This document shows, one piece after another, positions 31,801 to 40,118 of a stretch of 64,000 nucleotides of DNA. Position numbers and translations under genes: made by a program. The stretch's first letter is position 1. Every line of letters starts with the position of its first letter. The stretch spans positions 11,346,001 to 11,410,000 of the forward strand of contig NC_088312.1 of the NCBI RefSeq assembly GCF_910592395.1, read 5' to 3'. This DNA is from Lineus longissimus. Lineage: Eukaryota > Nemertea > Pilidiophora > Heteronemertea > Lineidae. Under the pieces are notes generated by a model, which worked only from the letters and a program-made list of their open reading frames with translations, ran no database searches and had not been told where the DNA came from.

Positions 31801-34800
31801 TCGATTTAGTCCCAAATAGGTTGTTTCCATTTGACCTCTCTAATCAGGACACCTCTCTATTAAAGACGGCACTTGTCAGTCCCGAAGTTGTCCTCAATAG
31901 AGAGGTCTATGTATAGATAACTAGAGGTGTGGCAGCCAAGACAGCACACTTTGAGTACATTATTTATTTAAGTGGTTGCCCAGATCCGCAGTGAGGGAAG
32001 CTCATTAATTGATCCTCACTGACACCTTCAAAATTCTTTAACATTTTTTTCTTCAACTATTCTTTTGCATATTTTTTTCATTATCAAAACATTCATAAAA
32101 TGTATTGAGCCATCATGGTGATAATTAAAGGGACAATATAGGCAGCAGCTAGGCAGGCAAGATCAAGTTACATGAAGTTGCCAATAGGGGTCTCTCACAT
32201 CTCACAGTATGTCGAAATGATTCACGCTTGTACGAGGAATATATTTAGTGCTGAATCTGACATGACCTAGGGCCCTTATTGTGTATATTAGTCACATGAA
32301 GATGGCCAAATTAGCCACTCTACTCCTGCCTATAGTCCCCCTTTAAAAACCCAGATGTGATGGCCGAATATGAAATTCCCCAGCACAATATGCCACCAGC
32401 AATCATGTTGAATGAGTTGACGAAATACTGGTATATGCAAATTCTTAGCATAGCTGTACGTGTGGGCACTCAGACAATCGGTCGGTGAGGACAGGGGCAT
32501 ATGTGCAATGGAAAAGAAGTGAGGTTGCATGCTTCTCTTGTCAATTACAACCCATAACAAATTACGATCCATTTCAATTGAATTACAAATTACCAACAGA
32601 GTAGGTTTAAAAGTTAGGAGTACTAACACTGAGAACCCAGAAGACAGAAAAAAGAGTACAGGGCAGCTGGGGATCAATTATGAACAAGTATTTGTGGAAT
32701 AAAAGTTCAAAGTAACTACGGGTTTTCTACTTTAACCAATTCTGCCCTCGTGGAAATGTCCCATACTTCTGTATCCGAGGTAGGAGTATAGCAAAAGACT
32801 GAGTGAATACACTAACCAGCTATAACAGTCATAAAACAAGTCTCCTGATGAAATAACTGTAACCGCTGTACATACTTAATTAAAAAAGCTTGATTCACAC
32901 CATGCCGACTTATTAGTGGTGAATATCAGTCCTAAAGTCTCCTCTTTTCACCGCCGATAACTTCTGCAGGTAATCTGTCGGACGCACCATCATAAACGGG
33001 TGGCCAATCAAATTGCTCGAAACAAAGTGATTCAATGACGGCCTGAATTGATAGTGATAACCTCAGGATCAGGTTACTCTTCTTCTATACAACATGCACT
33101 GTGCATTTGGATCAGGTCAGCATCCCTGGAACCGTTACTCATTGAACACCTGGTCTTCAAGTTCAATTATGATTGCTTTCAGTGCGTATCTCGTGCGACA
33201 ACCACAAGTGAGTGTAATGTTACTGTTGTCATGACATGGACGCGCGGGAAAGGAAGGGGATGCATGGAGACTACCGATAAAGTAACAGCCCTTCTGACGG
33301 CCGATCAGGGGGGAGTTATCGGCGGTGAAAAATGGATATGCGCACAACGACGGTGGATCGGCATGGATTCACAGAAGAACTTCACCTTTGATTTTAAGAC
33401 CATCTGAACAGAAACCACATGCACACCAAATAATAATTTCTGTAGACAGATAGACAAGGAATTGGATATTAAGGTAGATGAACACAACGCGTTATGAGAT
33501 TACATTCGACAAACCTGCTTTGGATTCTGTGAGTCCTGGAACAGCAGAATACAGGGCATTGAAATCATAATTTGTCTGTGATCCCCTCAATCCTTGTATT
33601 ATCACGTTCTAATATATGTTATTTTTCAATATTTCCACAAATGAAAGTTGGCATTAATTCATGAACCACAACCGCTTTAGTTAGGAAAGGTGATGATACG
33701 CATTTTTGTGTAGGCCCCCAAGTGGCTCCCTTGTTCTCTAGGCTCTTTCAAAAAGGTCTACGCCGTTCGTTAAAAAATTTGAATTTGTAATTGAATTTGA
33801 AAATTTGCAATTGCGTAAATACATACTAGATATAAATTTCTGCATTGCCTTTCTGCAGACAGATAGACAAATACTATAAATACAAAGTTTCAACAAATTC
33901 ATATCCATAATAACTGAACTACGGCATTGTGTATTAGTGGATTTCTATTTAACTGGACCACAAGTCATTACGAATGGTGTACCCCTTTAACAAAAGTTAT
34001 ACGATTGAGATAGCTGGTTCATCCCAGGCTTCATTCGTCCTAGTATGATGATACCAATCGAATAAGGTCTGGGTGACAGATGTCCTTGGCAACAATGGAT
34101 TGCTTGGGTGCCTGGTTGGCATATGACCCGGTCTCACCTGAGGTGTGATGTTTGCTGGAGAATGAGTCAATCCTTTTCTTTGGCAATGTTTATATCATGG
34201 TGTGATATGATCATTGTCACAATTCATCAAGGATACATGGCCTGATGATGTAAAAAATGATATACACAGGGTGTCCCAAAAGAAAGTACAACCAGATCTG
34301 ACCAAAAAAATGAATTTATCCACAAGGGGATAAAAAGATTTCAATTCTGCTACCTCTGGCCACTTATTGCCTGATCATGTCTATAAAGTATCAAATCAAT
34401 GCTTTCGTTTTATAATCACCTGAACCAGACGATGAATTCCTTATCAACACCTGGAAGGTCACATTATAAATCACTATAACTACCAGAATATAATGTATGT
34501 TCAGGTGAAATAGTATGATAGGACCATTGATATCTGCTCTGTGGACAGTCAATGGTCATGAAATGCATAAAAAGCTAATCAGAAAATCAATAAATTAATC
34601 AATAACCTCCATAAAATAAAAGCAGGACCACTCTGGGACTCACACTGTACTTCTGCGAATGCGTGATGCAACCTATCATAATATGTCTGGAACAACAGTT
34701 TTGCATTAGGAGTAATCACCACAACAGGAATAGTTTTTGCATAATCCATGGACTCTCCATGAACTTTACTTTCTGCATTCTGCTACGGCGCACTGGAACA

Positions 34801-35996
34801 AAAAGGAACTCCACATTAGTGACGGCTCGGCAGTAATTCCTGGTAGGGGCCTTCTGAAAACTGTCAAATATTCACTAGCATTTTATTTGACCAATTCCAC
34901 GCATAACTGAAATTTACAGAAGTTAATAGACGCGAATAAATATGTTTTGATTTGAAATGAAATGGCCAGGGCCATTGTGCTCACCTCATGTGGAGGAAAG
35001 ATGGATAAAGAGCATGGTCTTGTGTCATGTAGTGTTAGGTTTGATGTAGGTCCAAGCAATTACAATTTCCCCAAAATGGCCAATTTACAGTACATTCGAC
35101 CTCTGTGATCTTGAAAAGTAGGTCAAATCAAAGAAGACCCGGGTGACACATTGAATGGTTGTTAGAATTAGATGTACCTATGATATAAAATTGGTGCCAA
35201 TCGGGCAAGTCATTACTAGGAATAATGGCATTTTGAAGAATTTAGGATTTGGCCCTCTCCCTGGAGGCCAAACGGCAAATCAGATTGCACCAAACTTCGG
35301 TACCTGAGATCACCTGACCAAGGGGTACATGTGTACTTAATTTGTGATCAATAGTCATTGCAGTTAAGAAACGTGCCATAGTTACGGCCTGACGGCGAAT
35401 TTAGGCCATTTGACCTCTGTGACCTTGACAAGAAGGTCAAATTAAATAACCTGTGTGACATATACTGTATGGTGGTTAGATGTACCCATGATATCAAATT
35501 GGTGGCAATCGGGCAAGAAGTTAAGGAATAATCACATTTTTAAGGTTTTTGGATTTTGCCCCCTGGTGGTCAAGTGGTGAATCATATTGGACCAAACTTC
35601 GGTCCCTGAGATCACCTGACTAAGGGGTAAATGTGTACCAAATTTGGTATCAATAGTCATTGCAGTTTAGAAACGTGCCATCGTTACATCCTAACGGCCA
35701 ATTTACACCATTTGACCTCTGTGACCTTGAAAAGGAGGTCAAATCAAAAACCCGGAGGATATATGATGCACCTTTGCTAGAACTACCTACCATATTTTTT
35801 TCAAAATTTCCCGACTACTATTAAGGGAGATATTGCATATTTTCACTTTTAACGTTTGGCCCCCTGGTGGCCAAACCATGAAATGAATCGGACCGAAACT
35901 TGGTCTCCCAGGTGTCATTACATAAGGGTACATGTGTACCAAGTTTCAACTCAATAGCTCTAACAGTTACGAAACGTGCCCTGCTAACGGACGACG

Positions 35997-36058
<62 letters not shown>

Positions 36059-39000
36059 ACGACGGACGCCACGGTATGGGATAAGCTCACCTCTGCTAAG
36101 AGGTGAGCTAAAAAGGGAAAGAGAAATTTTATAAATAGCCAAAATAAAAATGATACTGTTTTCAAAAGTTTGGCATATTTAAAAAATAACGAGGCACAAA
36201 AATCTTGCAGTTTACAGTACCGTAACTCTTACTCTTTCTGACACTGCTCACAACAACTTTTTTAAAAAGAATGCCAATTTATGTTATTTACTGGTTCTAA
36301 AAGTAGATTCAAATTTCAGGCAATTGAGAGCTTAAAGGCCTACACCGTTCGTAACAAATTTTGAATTTGTAATTGAATTTGAAAATTTACAATTGCTTAA
36401 ATACACACTGAATATAACTTTCGATATTGCCGTTTTGCAGACAGATATACAAACAGTACCAATACTAAGTTTCAGCAAATTCTTATTCATAATAACTGCA
36501 CTACGGCATTGTGTATTAGTGCATTTCTATTTAACTGGACCACAAGTAATCAGGAACGGTGTACCCCTTTAAAATAGATGACAATGACATTGGCATCACA
36601 CCATCTGTGCGAGTGATGTATGACAATTATTACAATCGGCTGATGTGGAAGAATCGATAATGTGTCGGATGTATAAATACTGTTATCGGCAATGAAACAC
36701 ATCTGCTAACACCACCATTTTTACTGCGACATTAAGTCATTAAATCATATGGCGCAGAAGAGTATTTTTTTCTTTAGAAATTTCCAGAATGAAAGGGAGA
36801 TGCATCTGAAAAATCAGCAATTTCCACTTCTCACACACCCAAAGCTTTTCAACACATTCACTTTTTCCTATAAATTTCGAGAACAGGACCTCAAGAAATT
36901 GGACAAGTCTTCAACTATTGGGATAATTTTTCCGTGACCCACACTTGGCAATAGATATCATCAGCACTCCTACCACGATAAGAGTAATCAACATAACATC
37001 AAAACTACGGCTATACACAAAACCCACAATATGAAGCTGAACTTGCCATGAGCAGCCAGGTTTCGCTCCTCCAGGCAGGCCACGGCAGGGCGAAATTACG
37101 TTGACAATGTGACAGATCGGTGCCTAAGCTCTGATACTACAATAGCACTATTCATACTTGGAAGAGGACTATTTTTCAGGTTTGAAATTCACCGAAGGCA
37201 ATGGAGGCAAAGCAGTGGTGCCCTATTCATTTGCCTTGATGCCCTTTCTCCCTTCACGATGCAACCTCTTCTTCAATAATTTCCATTTGAGGTGTGCTCT
37301 ATTTCACAAAACTAGCAAATGTGTCCTTTTTTCAGCAAACGTACCTGTGCCTTTTTGGAAATACAGTAGCACCTCTCTATTAAGGACACCCTCGGGACTG
37401 ACAAGTGCTGTCCTTAATTGAGAGGTGTCCTGATTAGAGAGGTCAAGTTGAATGGAAACAACCAATTTGGGACCAAAACTTATGTCCTTAATTGCTTATT
37501 TCACATGGGTCAGCAGAAAATGACAATTTGGTTGAATTTACTCGTTCCGAGTGCAAATTACCTTCATTTGAACCAGCATCAGAGGAGGTATGCCTCGCCA
37601 TGACTTGTAGGAAGCTGCTGACGCCCTGAAGTTCCTTGATCGCTTCTTGTAAACCATTGCTATTCTTGTCACACACAACAAAGAAGTCGAAATGTTGCTT
37701 GCTGTTTTTGGCTGGGCGAGATTCAATGTGCTGCAGGTTGACTTTGTGTCGCTGAATGAAGAAAAAGGATCTTTCTTAAAGGGACAATATAGCAGCTAGG
37801 CAGGCAAGATCAAGTTACATGAAGTTGCCAATAGGGGTCTCTCACATCTCACAGTACGTCGAAATGATTCACGCTTGTGCGAGGAATATATTTAATGCTG
37901 AATCTGACATGACCTAGGTCCCTTACTGTGTATATTAGTCACCTGATGATGGCCAAATTAGCCCCTCTGCTCCTGCCTATAGTCCCCCTTTAAGGTAGAT
38001 TACTGGTGGGAAGAGAAAGACCTTGTACCACCCCTGGAGAGGCAATCTTGGTAGAAAAGATTTCACTGAATGATTATTTCAATATACCAGGCTGTCACTG
38101 GTGTCAGGCCATGAACCTCAATCCATCAAAGAAAAGTAGGTGAGAGGACTAATTTGCCAGCAGTAATCAAGTCTAAATTACTGGCTGTTGTAGGCATAGG
38201 TGTAGCAGGGATATCCAGAAGGGAGGGGTTGTTTTTGCAAAACACAGGGGAAAGTCACAGTCAGGTTTCAGGGCATATTTGCTTGCTTTTTCCCAAAAGG
38301 GAGATCAACTTCTTGGCAATGCCTATGATTGGGCTTACCTTAAAAATCTTCAGAGCATGAGCCAGTGCCCCACACTCCTCCTTCATTGAGAAGAGGATGC
38401 TGGTGATGTCGTCGTCTGCCACATTGAAGGAATTGTTCTTCAAATAACTTGAATGGGTAGCATCAACCTACAAGAAGAATGTAAATTATAATATTTCCCA
38501 ACTCACAAGATCGGATACCTGCAGTTGCATCTTCCATAAAGTGGGCCCAAAATTATCTGGCACAGCCATGAAAATTATAAGGGACACTTATTGCATTTAT
38601 CTCAAAGAGGATTGAATATGAATAACTTAAAACTGACTGCAACCACAAATACTATGTCAGCACAATTAACCAGTTGACTATTTTACATGCCATATCAATA
38701 TGTTGCTCAACTGGCTAATAATAGAGTCAACACTGTACTGTATTTTTATAGAGAGAGAGGGAATAATTGTGCGAGTCTGAAACTCTGATTGGTAATATTA
38801 TCATCCTAAAACGGAAGAACAGGTACCATTCATTTCCAAAGGCCATTAGAAATATCTTAAACCAGACTCTATCAACAAGACAATTTGCAATATCATTTTT
38901 ACTTAGTCCCGACATTGGACTTGTAACCCACAAGACCTCCAGGGTTTTTCATTGAATTCAAACATGTTGTCTCCATAACTCGAGGGCTATTTTATATGAT

Positions 39001-40118
39001 TGGTATAAAAGCTAACTGCTAGTGCTAATCTTTACAAAACTTAGTTCATTGTTATTTCATATGAAGTATTTTTCACAAATACAATGTACTTTAATAATAT
39101 CCTTGTCTGGAAAACAGGTATTATTGTACATGATTACAGCTAAAGGGTCAGGTCTGGATTACTAAACACCTCATGTTAGAGAAATAGAAATCTGTGGTTT
39201 TCTTCTAATCCAGGGGTTCATTCATTTGGAAGGGGTCTCATTCTTTTTTATTCAAAATCATCATCTCTCCAAGTCAACCCAGCCATATGTATTGGTTGTG
39301 AAGGTGTAAGCTATCAATAACATGATATTGATATAATGATAATGAAAGACTGCCAGGCCAACTGTGACAATCGCCATGGCAACTATGAAAGACAACAAAG
39401 ACCCAAGAGAAATATTTAAAGGAGCACCTAGGCAATATTATCCCTCTTCAAATTTTTAAGCCTAGGCCTCATTAAGTGGGAGGGGCACTGCAAGGGGGTA
39501 GACTCCCTGGGCAGCCCATCGCGTCATCCTATTTTGGTCTAGATCTCCTTATGGTGAGGAAAGAGGCCGCCGGTCCACTATGTCCGGAACGGAGGGGGAT
39601 GCCCATGATGTGCAGCTGAAGTTGAACCTCAAGTTTCTCAGATAAATGACAAAATATATCGCCGCGAAAAAAAACATCATTCATGTTAATTGTATTTACT
39701 TGGTGACTCGGGGAATACACAATGCCACAGTGCAGTTATTATGCATGCAAAATTTGCTGAAACATATTTTCTAAACTGATTGTTGAAATGTATATTCACT
39801 AATTCAGTTATGAAATTTCAATCTGCTTCAGCTGGAGACAGTTCTCCAAAGTTTGTCACCAGTTCCAACCCCTTTCAGCCTTCCTGCAGATTACAATCAT
39901 GAGAGGGTTAACATACGAACATATGCTCCATACACTACACACGCACAGTGGGGGAGTCAGTGCCTTTCAAAAACTGCTCTAAAAGCGATCAAGAAGCAGG
40001 ACATACATGGAATATGATGTAGTAAATGAAATGGGATAAATCTGGTGCAAATACATACCTCAACAAAGTGAGCCGGCTTTTGGATGCGCAGTTTTTTGGC
40101 AGGACCTGGACCATCCAT
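25856..40118 (-). CDS. PAH: Phenylalanine 4-hydroxylase (PAH), 12 coding exons, 461 aa
   Basis: Tetrahydrobiopterin- and iron-dependent conversion of phenylalanine to tyrosine in the cytosol. Exons, 5' to 3': 40118-40059, 38467-38339, 37751-37562, 31721-31565, 30963-30913, 30182-30037, 29783-29648, 29029-28903, 28549-28454, 27934-27801, 26186-26071, 25899-25856; total 1,386 nt with all phases joining cleanly. The N-terminal ACT regulatory domain has GAL (53-55) and IESRP (72-76), the phenylalanine-binding motifs that favour PAH over tyrosine or tryptophan hydroxylase. The catalytic domain has the iron ligands His294 and His299 (CHELLGH) and Glu339 (FTVEFG), plus [19 protein letters not shown]. 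The C-terminal tetramerisation helix ends [11 protein letters not shown]. Length is close to human PAH (452 aa). The start is the first ATG of the most 5' exon; an upstream non-coding exon is possible. Confidence 0.96.
26071..26186 (-). CDS. PAH: PAH exon 11
   Basis: Residues 409-448 ([18 protein letters not shown]...[14 protein letters not shown]). 116 nt, as in human exon 12; acceptor TTTATTCCAG, donor AAAG|GTATTA. Confidence 0.95.
26285..27362 (+). mobile_element. tRNA-Met-derived SINE interrupted by a large inverted-repeat array
   Basis: The head 26285-26560 has a tRNA-like A box (TAGTGGTTAGAGCA), anticodon-loop-like CTCATAA (CAT at 26327-26329) and B box GGGTTCGATTC, followed by a typical SINE body (GAGCAAGGCACTTTACCC, GTAAATGGGTACCTAGCTGG). 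The tail 27295-27362 (TGTGAAGCGCTTTGAGCG, ACGCTATATAAG, then TTATTATTT) is separated from the head by the array at 26562-27262. It lies in PAH intron 11 on the opposite strand. It is not a functional tRNA. Confidence 0.8.
26562..27262. repeat. Large inverted-repeat array of GTACAAAACTAAGA units
   Basis: The left arm has three copies of a 113-bp unit (CAATTCCAAACTAAAATTTT at about 26655, 26768, 26881); the right arm has two inverted copies (TTTTAGTTTGGAATTG near 27040 and 27152). The outer ends mirror each other too (CCCGGGGAGGCCAATTCC against GGAATTGGCCTCCCCGGG, and CCCCCGAAGTACAAAAC against GTTTTGTACTTCGGGGG). Centre near 26960-27000. Any transcript through it would fold into a long double strand. 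Confidence 0.9.
27801..27934 (-). CDS. PAH: PAH exon 10
   Basis: Residues 365-409 ([17 protein letters not shown]...[13 protein letters not shown], then EHAKEKLR). 134 nt, as in human exon 11. Donor GCTGAG|GTATGT. Confidence 0.95.
28126..28354. mobile_element. TTAA-flanked MITE in PAH intron 9
   Basis: TTAAAGGGGTACGCCGTTCG at the left, CGAACGGTGTACCCCTTTAA at the right: the best-preserved termini of this family in the window. Confidence 0.9.
28454..28549 (-). CDS. PAH: PAH exon 9 (third iron ligand)
   Basis: Residues 333-364 ([20 protein letters not shown], then [12 protein letters not shown]). Contains Glu339, the third iron ligand. 96 nt, same as human exon 10. Confidence 0.96.
28903..29029 (-). 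CDS. PAH: PAH exon 8 (His-x4-His iron site)
   Basis: Residues 290-332 ([20 protein letters not shown], then [22 protein letters not shown]). Contains His294 and His299. 127 nt equals human exons 8 plus 9 fused (70+57). Confidence 0.96.
29070..29250 (+). mobile_element. tRNA-derived SINE fragment in PAH intron 7
   Basis: A-box-like GGCCTAGTGGTTAAGG and B-box-like GGTTCGAGGGC with tRNA spacing (anticodon-loop-like CTCGGGA between), followed by non-tRNA body. Not a functional tRNA: the acceptor stem does not close. Confidence 0.6.
29648..29783 (-). CDS. PAH: PAH exon 7
   Basis: Residues 245-290 ([20 protein letters not shown], then [26 protein letters not shown]), the pterin-binding core. 136 nt, same as human exon 7. 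Confidence 0.96.
30037..30182 (-). CDS. PAH: PAH exon 6
   Basis: Residues 196-245 ([20 protein letters not shown], then [28 protein letters not shown]). With the 51-nt exon upstream it makes 197 nt, the length of human exon 6, so an intron splits that exon here. Confidence 0.95.
30356..30854. mobile_element. TTAA-flanked element in PAH intron 5, possible piggyBac derivative
   Basis: TTAACTCTTTCACTACCAG at the left and TTGGCAGTGAAAGAATTAA at the right. Two AACGTTTTGAAACGTT-like palindromes lie at the right end. On the minus strand, 30422-30607 reads an Asp/Gly/Asn-rich then Arg/Gly-rich stretch ([16 protein letters not shown] ... [17 protein letters not shown]) like the disordered N-terminus of a piggyBac-type transposase, but no catalytic domain remains. 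Confidence 0.6.
30913..30963 (-). CDS. PAH: PAH exon 5 (51-nt microexon)
   Basis: Residues 179-196 ([18 protein letters not shown] with split ends). Acceptor CTCTTTGCAG, donor ACATG|GTGAGT. Found by filling the gap between exons 4 and 6; both phases fit exactly. Confidence 0.93.
31282..31487. mobile_element. Dispersed inverted-repeat element (copy 2)
   Basis: GGTACCACCATTTTGGCTAG at the left, CTAGCCAAAATGGCGGTACC at the right. Second copy of the element at 7276; termini are better preserved here. Confidence 0.85.
31565..31721 (-). CDS. PAH: PAH exon 4
   Basis: Residues 127-179 ([20 protein letters not shown], then [32 protein letters not shown]). 157 nt equals human exons 4 plus 5 fused (89+68). 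Donor AAGCA|GTGAGT. Confidence 0.95.
31740..31906. mobile_element. ACAGTAGAACC-family element
   Basis: Starts ACAGTGGAACCTCCCTTAGC; inverted interior CTCTCTATTAGGGACAC / GTTGTCCTCAATAGAGAGG. The right terminus is slightly degraded. It sits just upstream of the PAH exon 4 acceptor. Confidence 0.8.
32125..32346. mobile_element. TTAA-flanked MITE, family AGGGGGACTATAGGCAG (reverse)
   Basis: TTAAAGGGACAATATAGGCA at the left, GCCTATAGTCCCCCTTTAA at the right. Confidence 0.9.
32895..33365. repeat. Dispersed ~480-bp repeat (copy 2, inverted relative to 17636)
   Basis: Shares, in reverse complement, the long blocks CCGATCAGGGGGGAGTTATC, AACACCTGGTCTTC and CCATGCCGAC with the copy at 17636-18115. 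Confidence 0.75.
33746..33990. mobile_element. TTAA-family MITE (GTACGCCGTTCGT), left end degraded
   Basis: AAAAAGGTCTACGCCGTTCG at the left, GAATGGTGTACCCCTTTAA at the right, with the family interior between. Confidence 0.85.
34977..36110. mobile_element. ~1.1-kb element with ~300-bp internal repeats, GAC microsatellite and terminal hairpin
   Basis: Three diverged ~300-bp units (landmarks CCATTTGACCTCTGTGA, CAATCGGGCAAG, CCCCCTGGTGG, CCAAACTTCGGTCCCTGAG, AGAAACGTGCCAT) start near 35250, 35550 and 35850. The right end holds a (GAC)n tract and the hairpin AGCTCACCTC-TGCTAA-GAGGTGAGCT (36084-36109). GCTCACCTC at the left (34979) matches. No transposase frame; the long Arg-rich open frames are the microsatellite. 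Confidence 0.8.
35998..36066. repeat. (GAC)n microsatellite
   Basis: An uninterrupted GACGAC run of about 55 bases flanked by GGACGACGGACG. It accounts for poly-arginine open frames on both strands. Confidence 0.95.
36332..36572. mobile_element. TTAA-flanked MITE (GTACGCCGTTCGT family)
   Basis: TTAAAGGCCTACACCGTTCG at the left, GGAACGGTGTACCCCTTTAA at the right. Confidence 0.9.
37362..37490. mobile_element. ACAGTAGAACC-family element, right end missing
   Basis: ACAGTAGCACCTCTCTATTA at the left; the interior GGACTGACAAGTGCTGTCC and TTGGGACCAAAACT match the family; it stops before the right terminus. Confidence 0.75.
37562..37751 (-). CDS. PAH: PAH exon 3 (ACT domain, second half)
   Basis: Residues 64-127 ([20 protein letters not shown], then [10 protein letters not shown]...). 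IESRP at 72-76 is the PAH phenylalanine-site motif. 190 nt, two codons longer than human exon 3, same phase. Confidence 0.94.
37776..37993. mobile_element. TTAA-flanked MITE, family AGGGGGACTATAGGCAG (reverse)
   Basis: TTAAAGGGACAATATAGCAG at the left, CCTATAGTCCCCCTTTAA at the right. It lies only about 25 bases beyond the PAH exon 3 acceptor, in intron 2. Confidence 0.9.
38339..38467 (-). CDS. PAH: PAH exon 2 (ACT domain, first half)
   Basis: Residues 21-63 ([20 protein letters not shown], then [23 protein letters not shown]). 129 nt versus 108 in human; the extra residues are N-terminal to the ACT fold. Confidence 0.94.
38468..40058 (-). other. PAH intron 1
   Basis: No coding exon. A short remnant near 39718-39765 (ACAATGCCACAGTGCAGTTA) matches the interior of the GTACGCCGTTCGT MITE family. 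Nothing else is recognisable. Confidence 0.6.
40059..40118 (-). CDS. PAH: PAH exon 1 (start codon)
   Basis: [20 protein letters not shown], 20 residues, the same 60-nt coding length as human exon 1. Donor GTTGAG|GTATGT. A possible acceptor CGTGTTCCAG lies about 13 bases upstream of the ATG, so the 5' UTR may continue in an earlier exon. Confidence 0.85.

Larger units (their letters stand above)
31722..37561 (-). other. PAH intron 3 (5.8 kb), rich in mobile elements
   Basis: No coding exon was seen. It contains elements at 31740-31906, 32125-32346, 32895-33365, 33746-33990, 34977-36110, 36332-36572 and 37362-37490, all listed separately. Confidence 0.7.

Noticed and set aside
35821-36165. Arg-rich open frames on both strands
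   Set aside because: They are translations of the (GAC)n microsatellite, not proteins.
25856-40118. Tyrosine or tryptophan hydroxylase
   Set aside because: GAL and IESRP in the ACT domain, [23 protein letters not shown] and the [11 protein letters not shown] end fit phenylalanine hydroxylase better.
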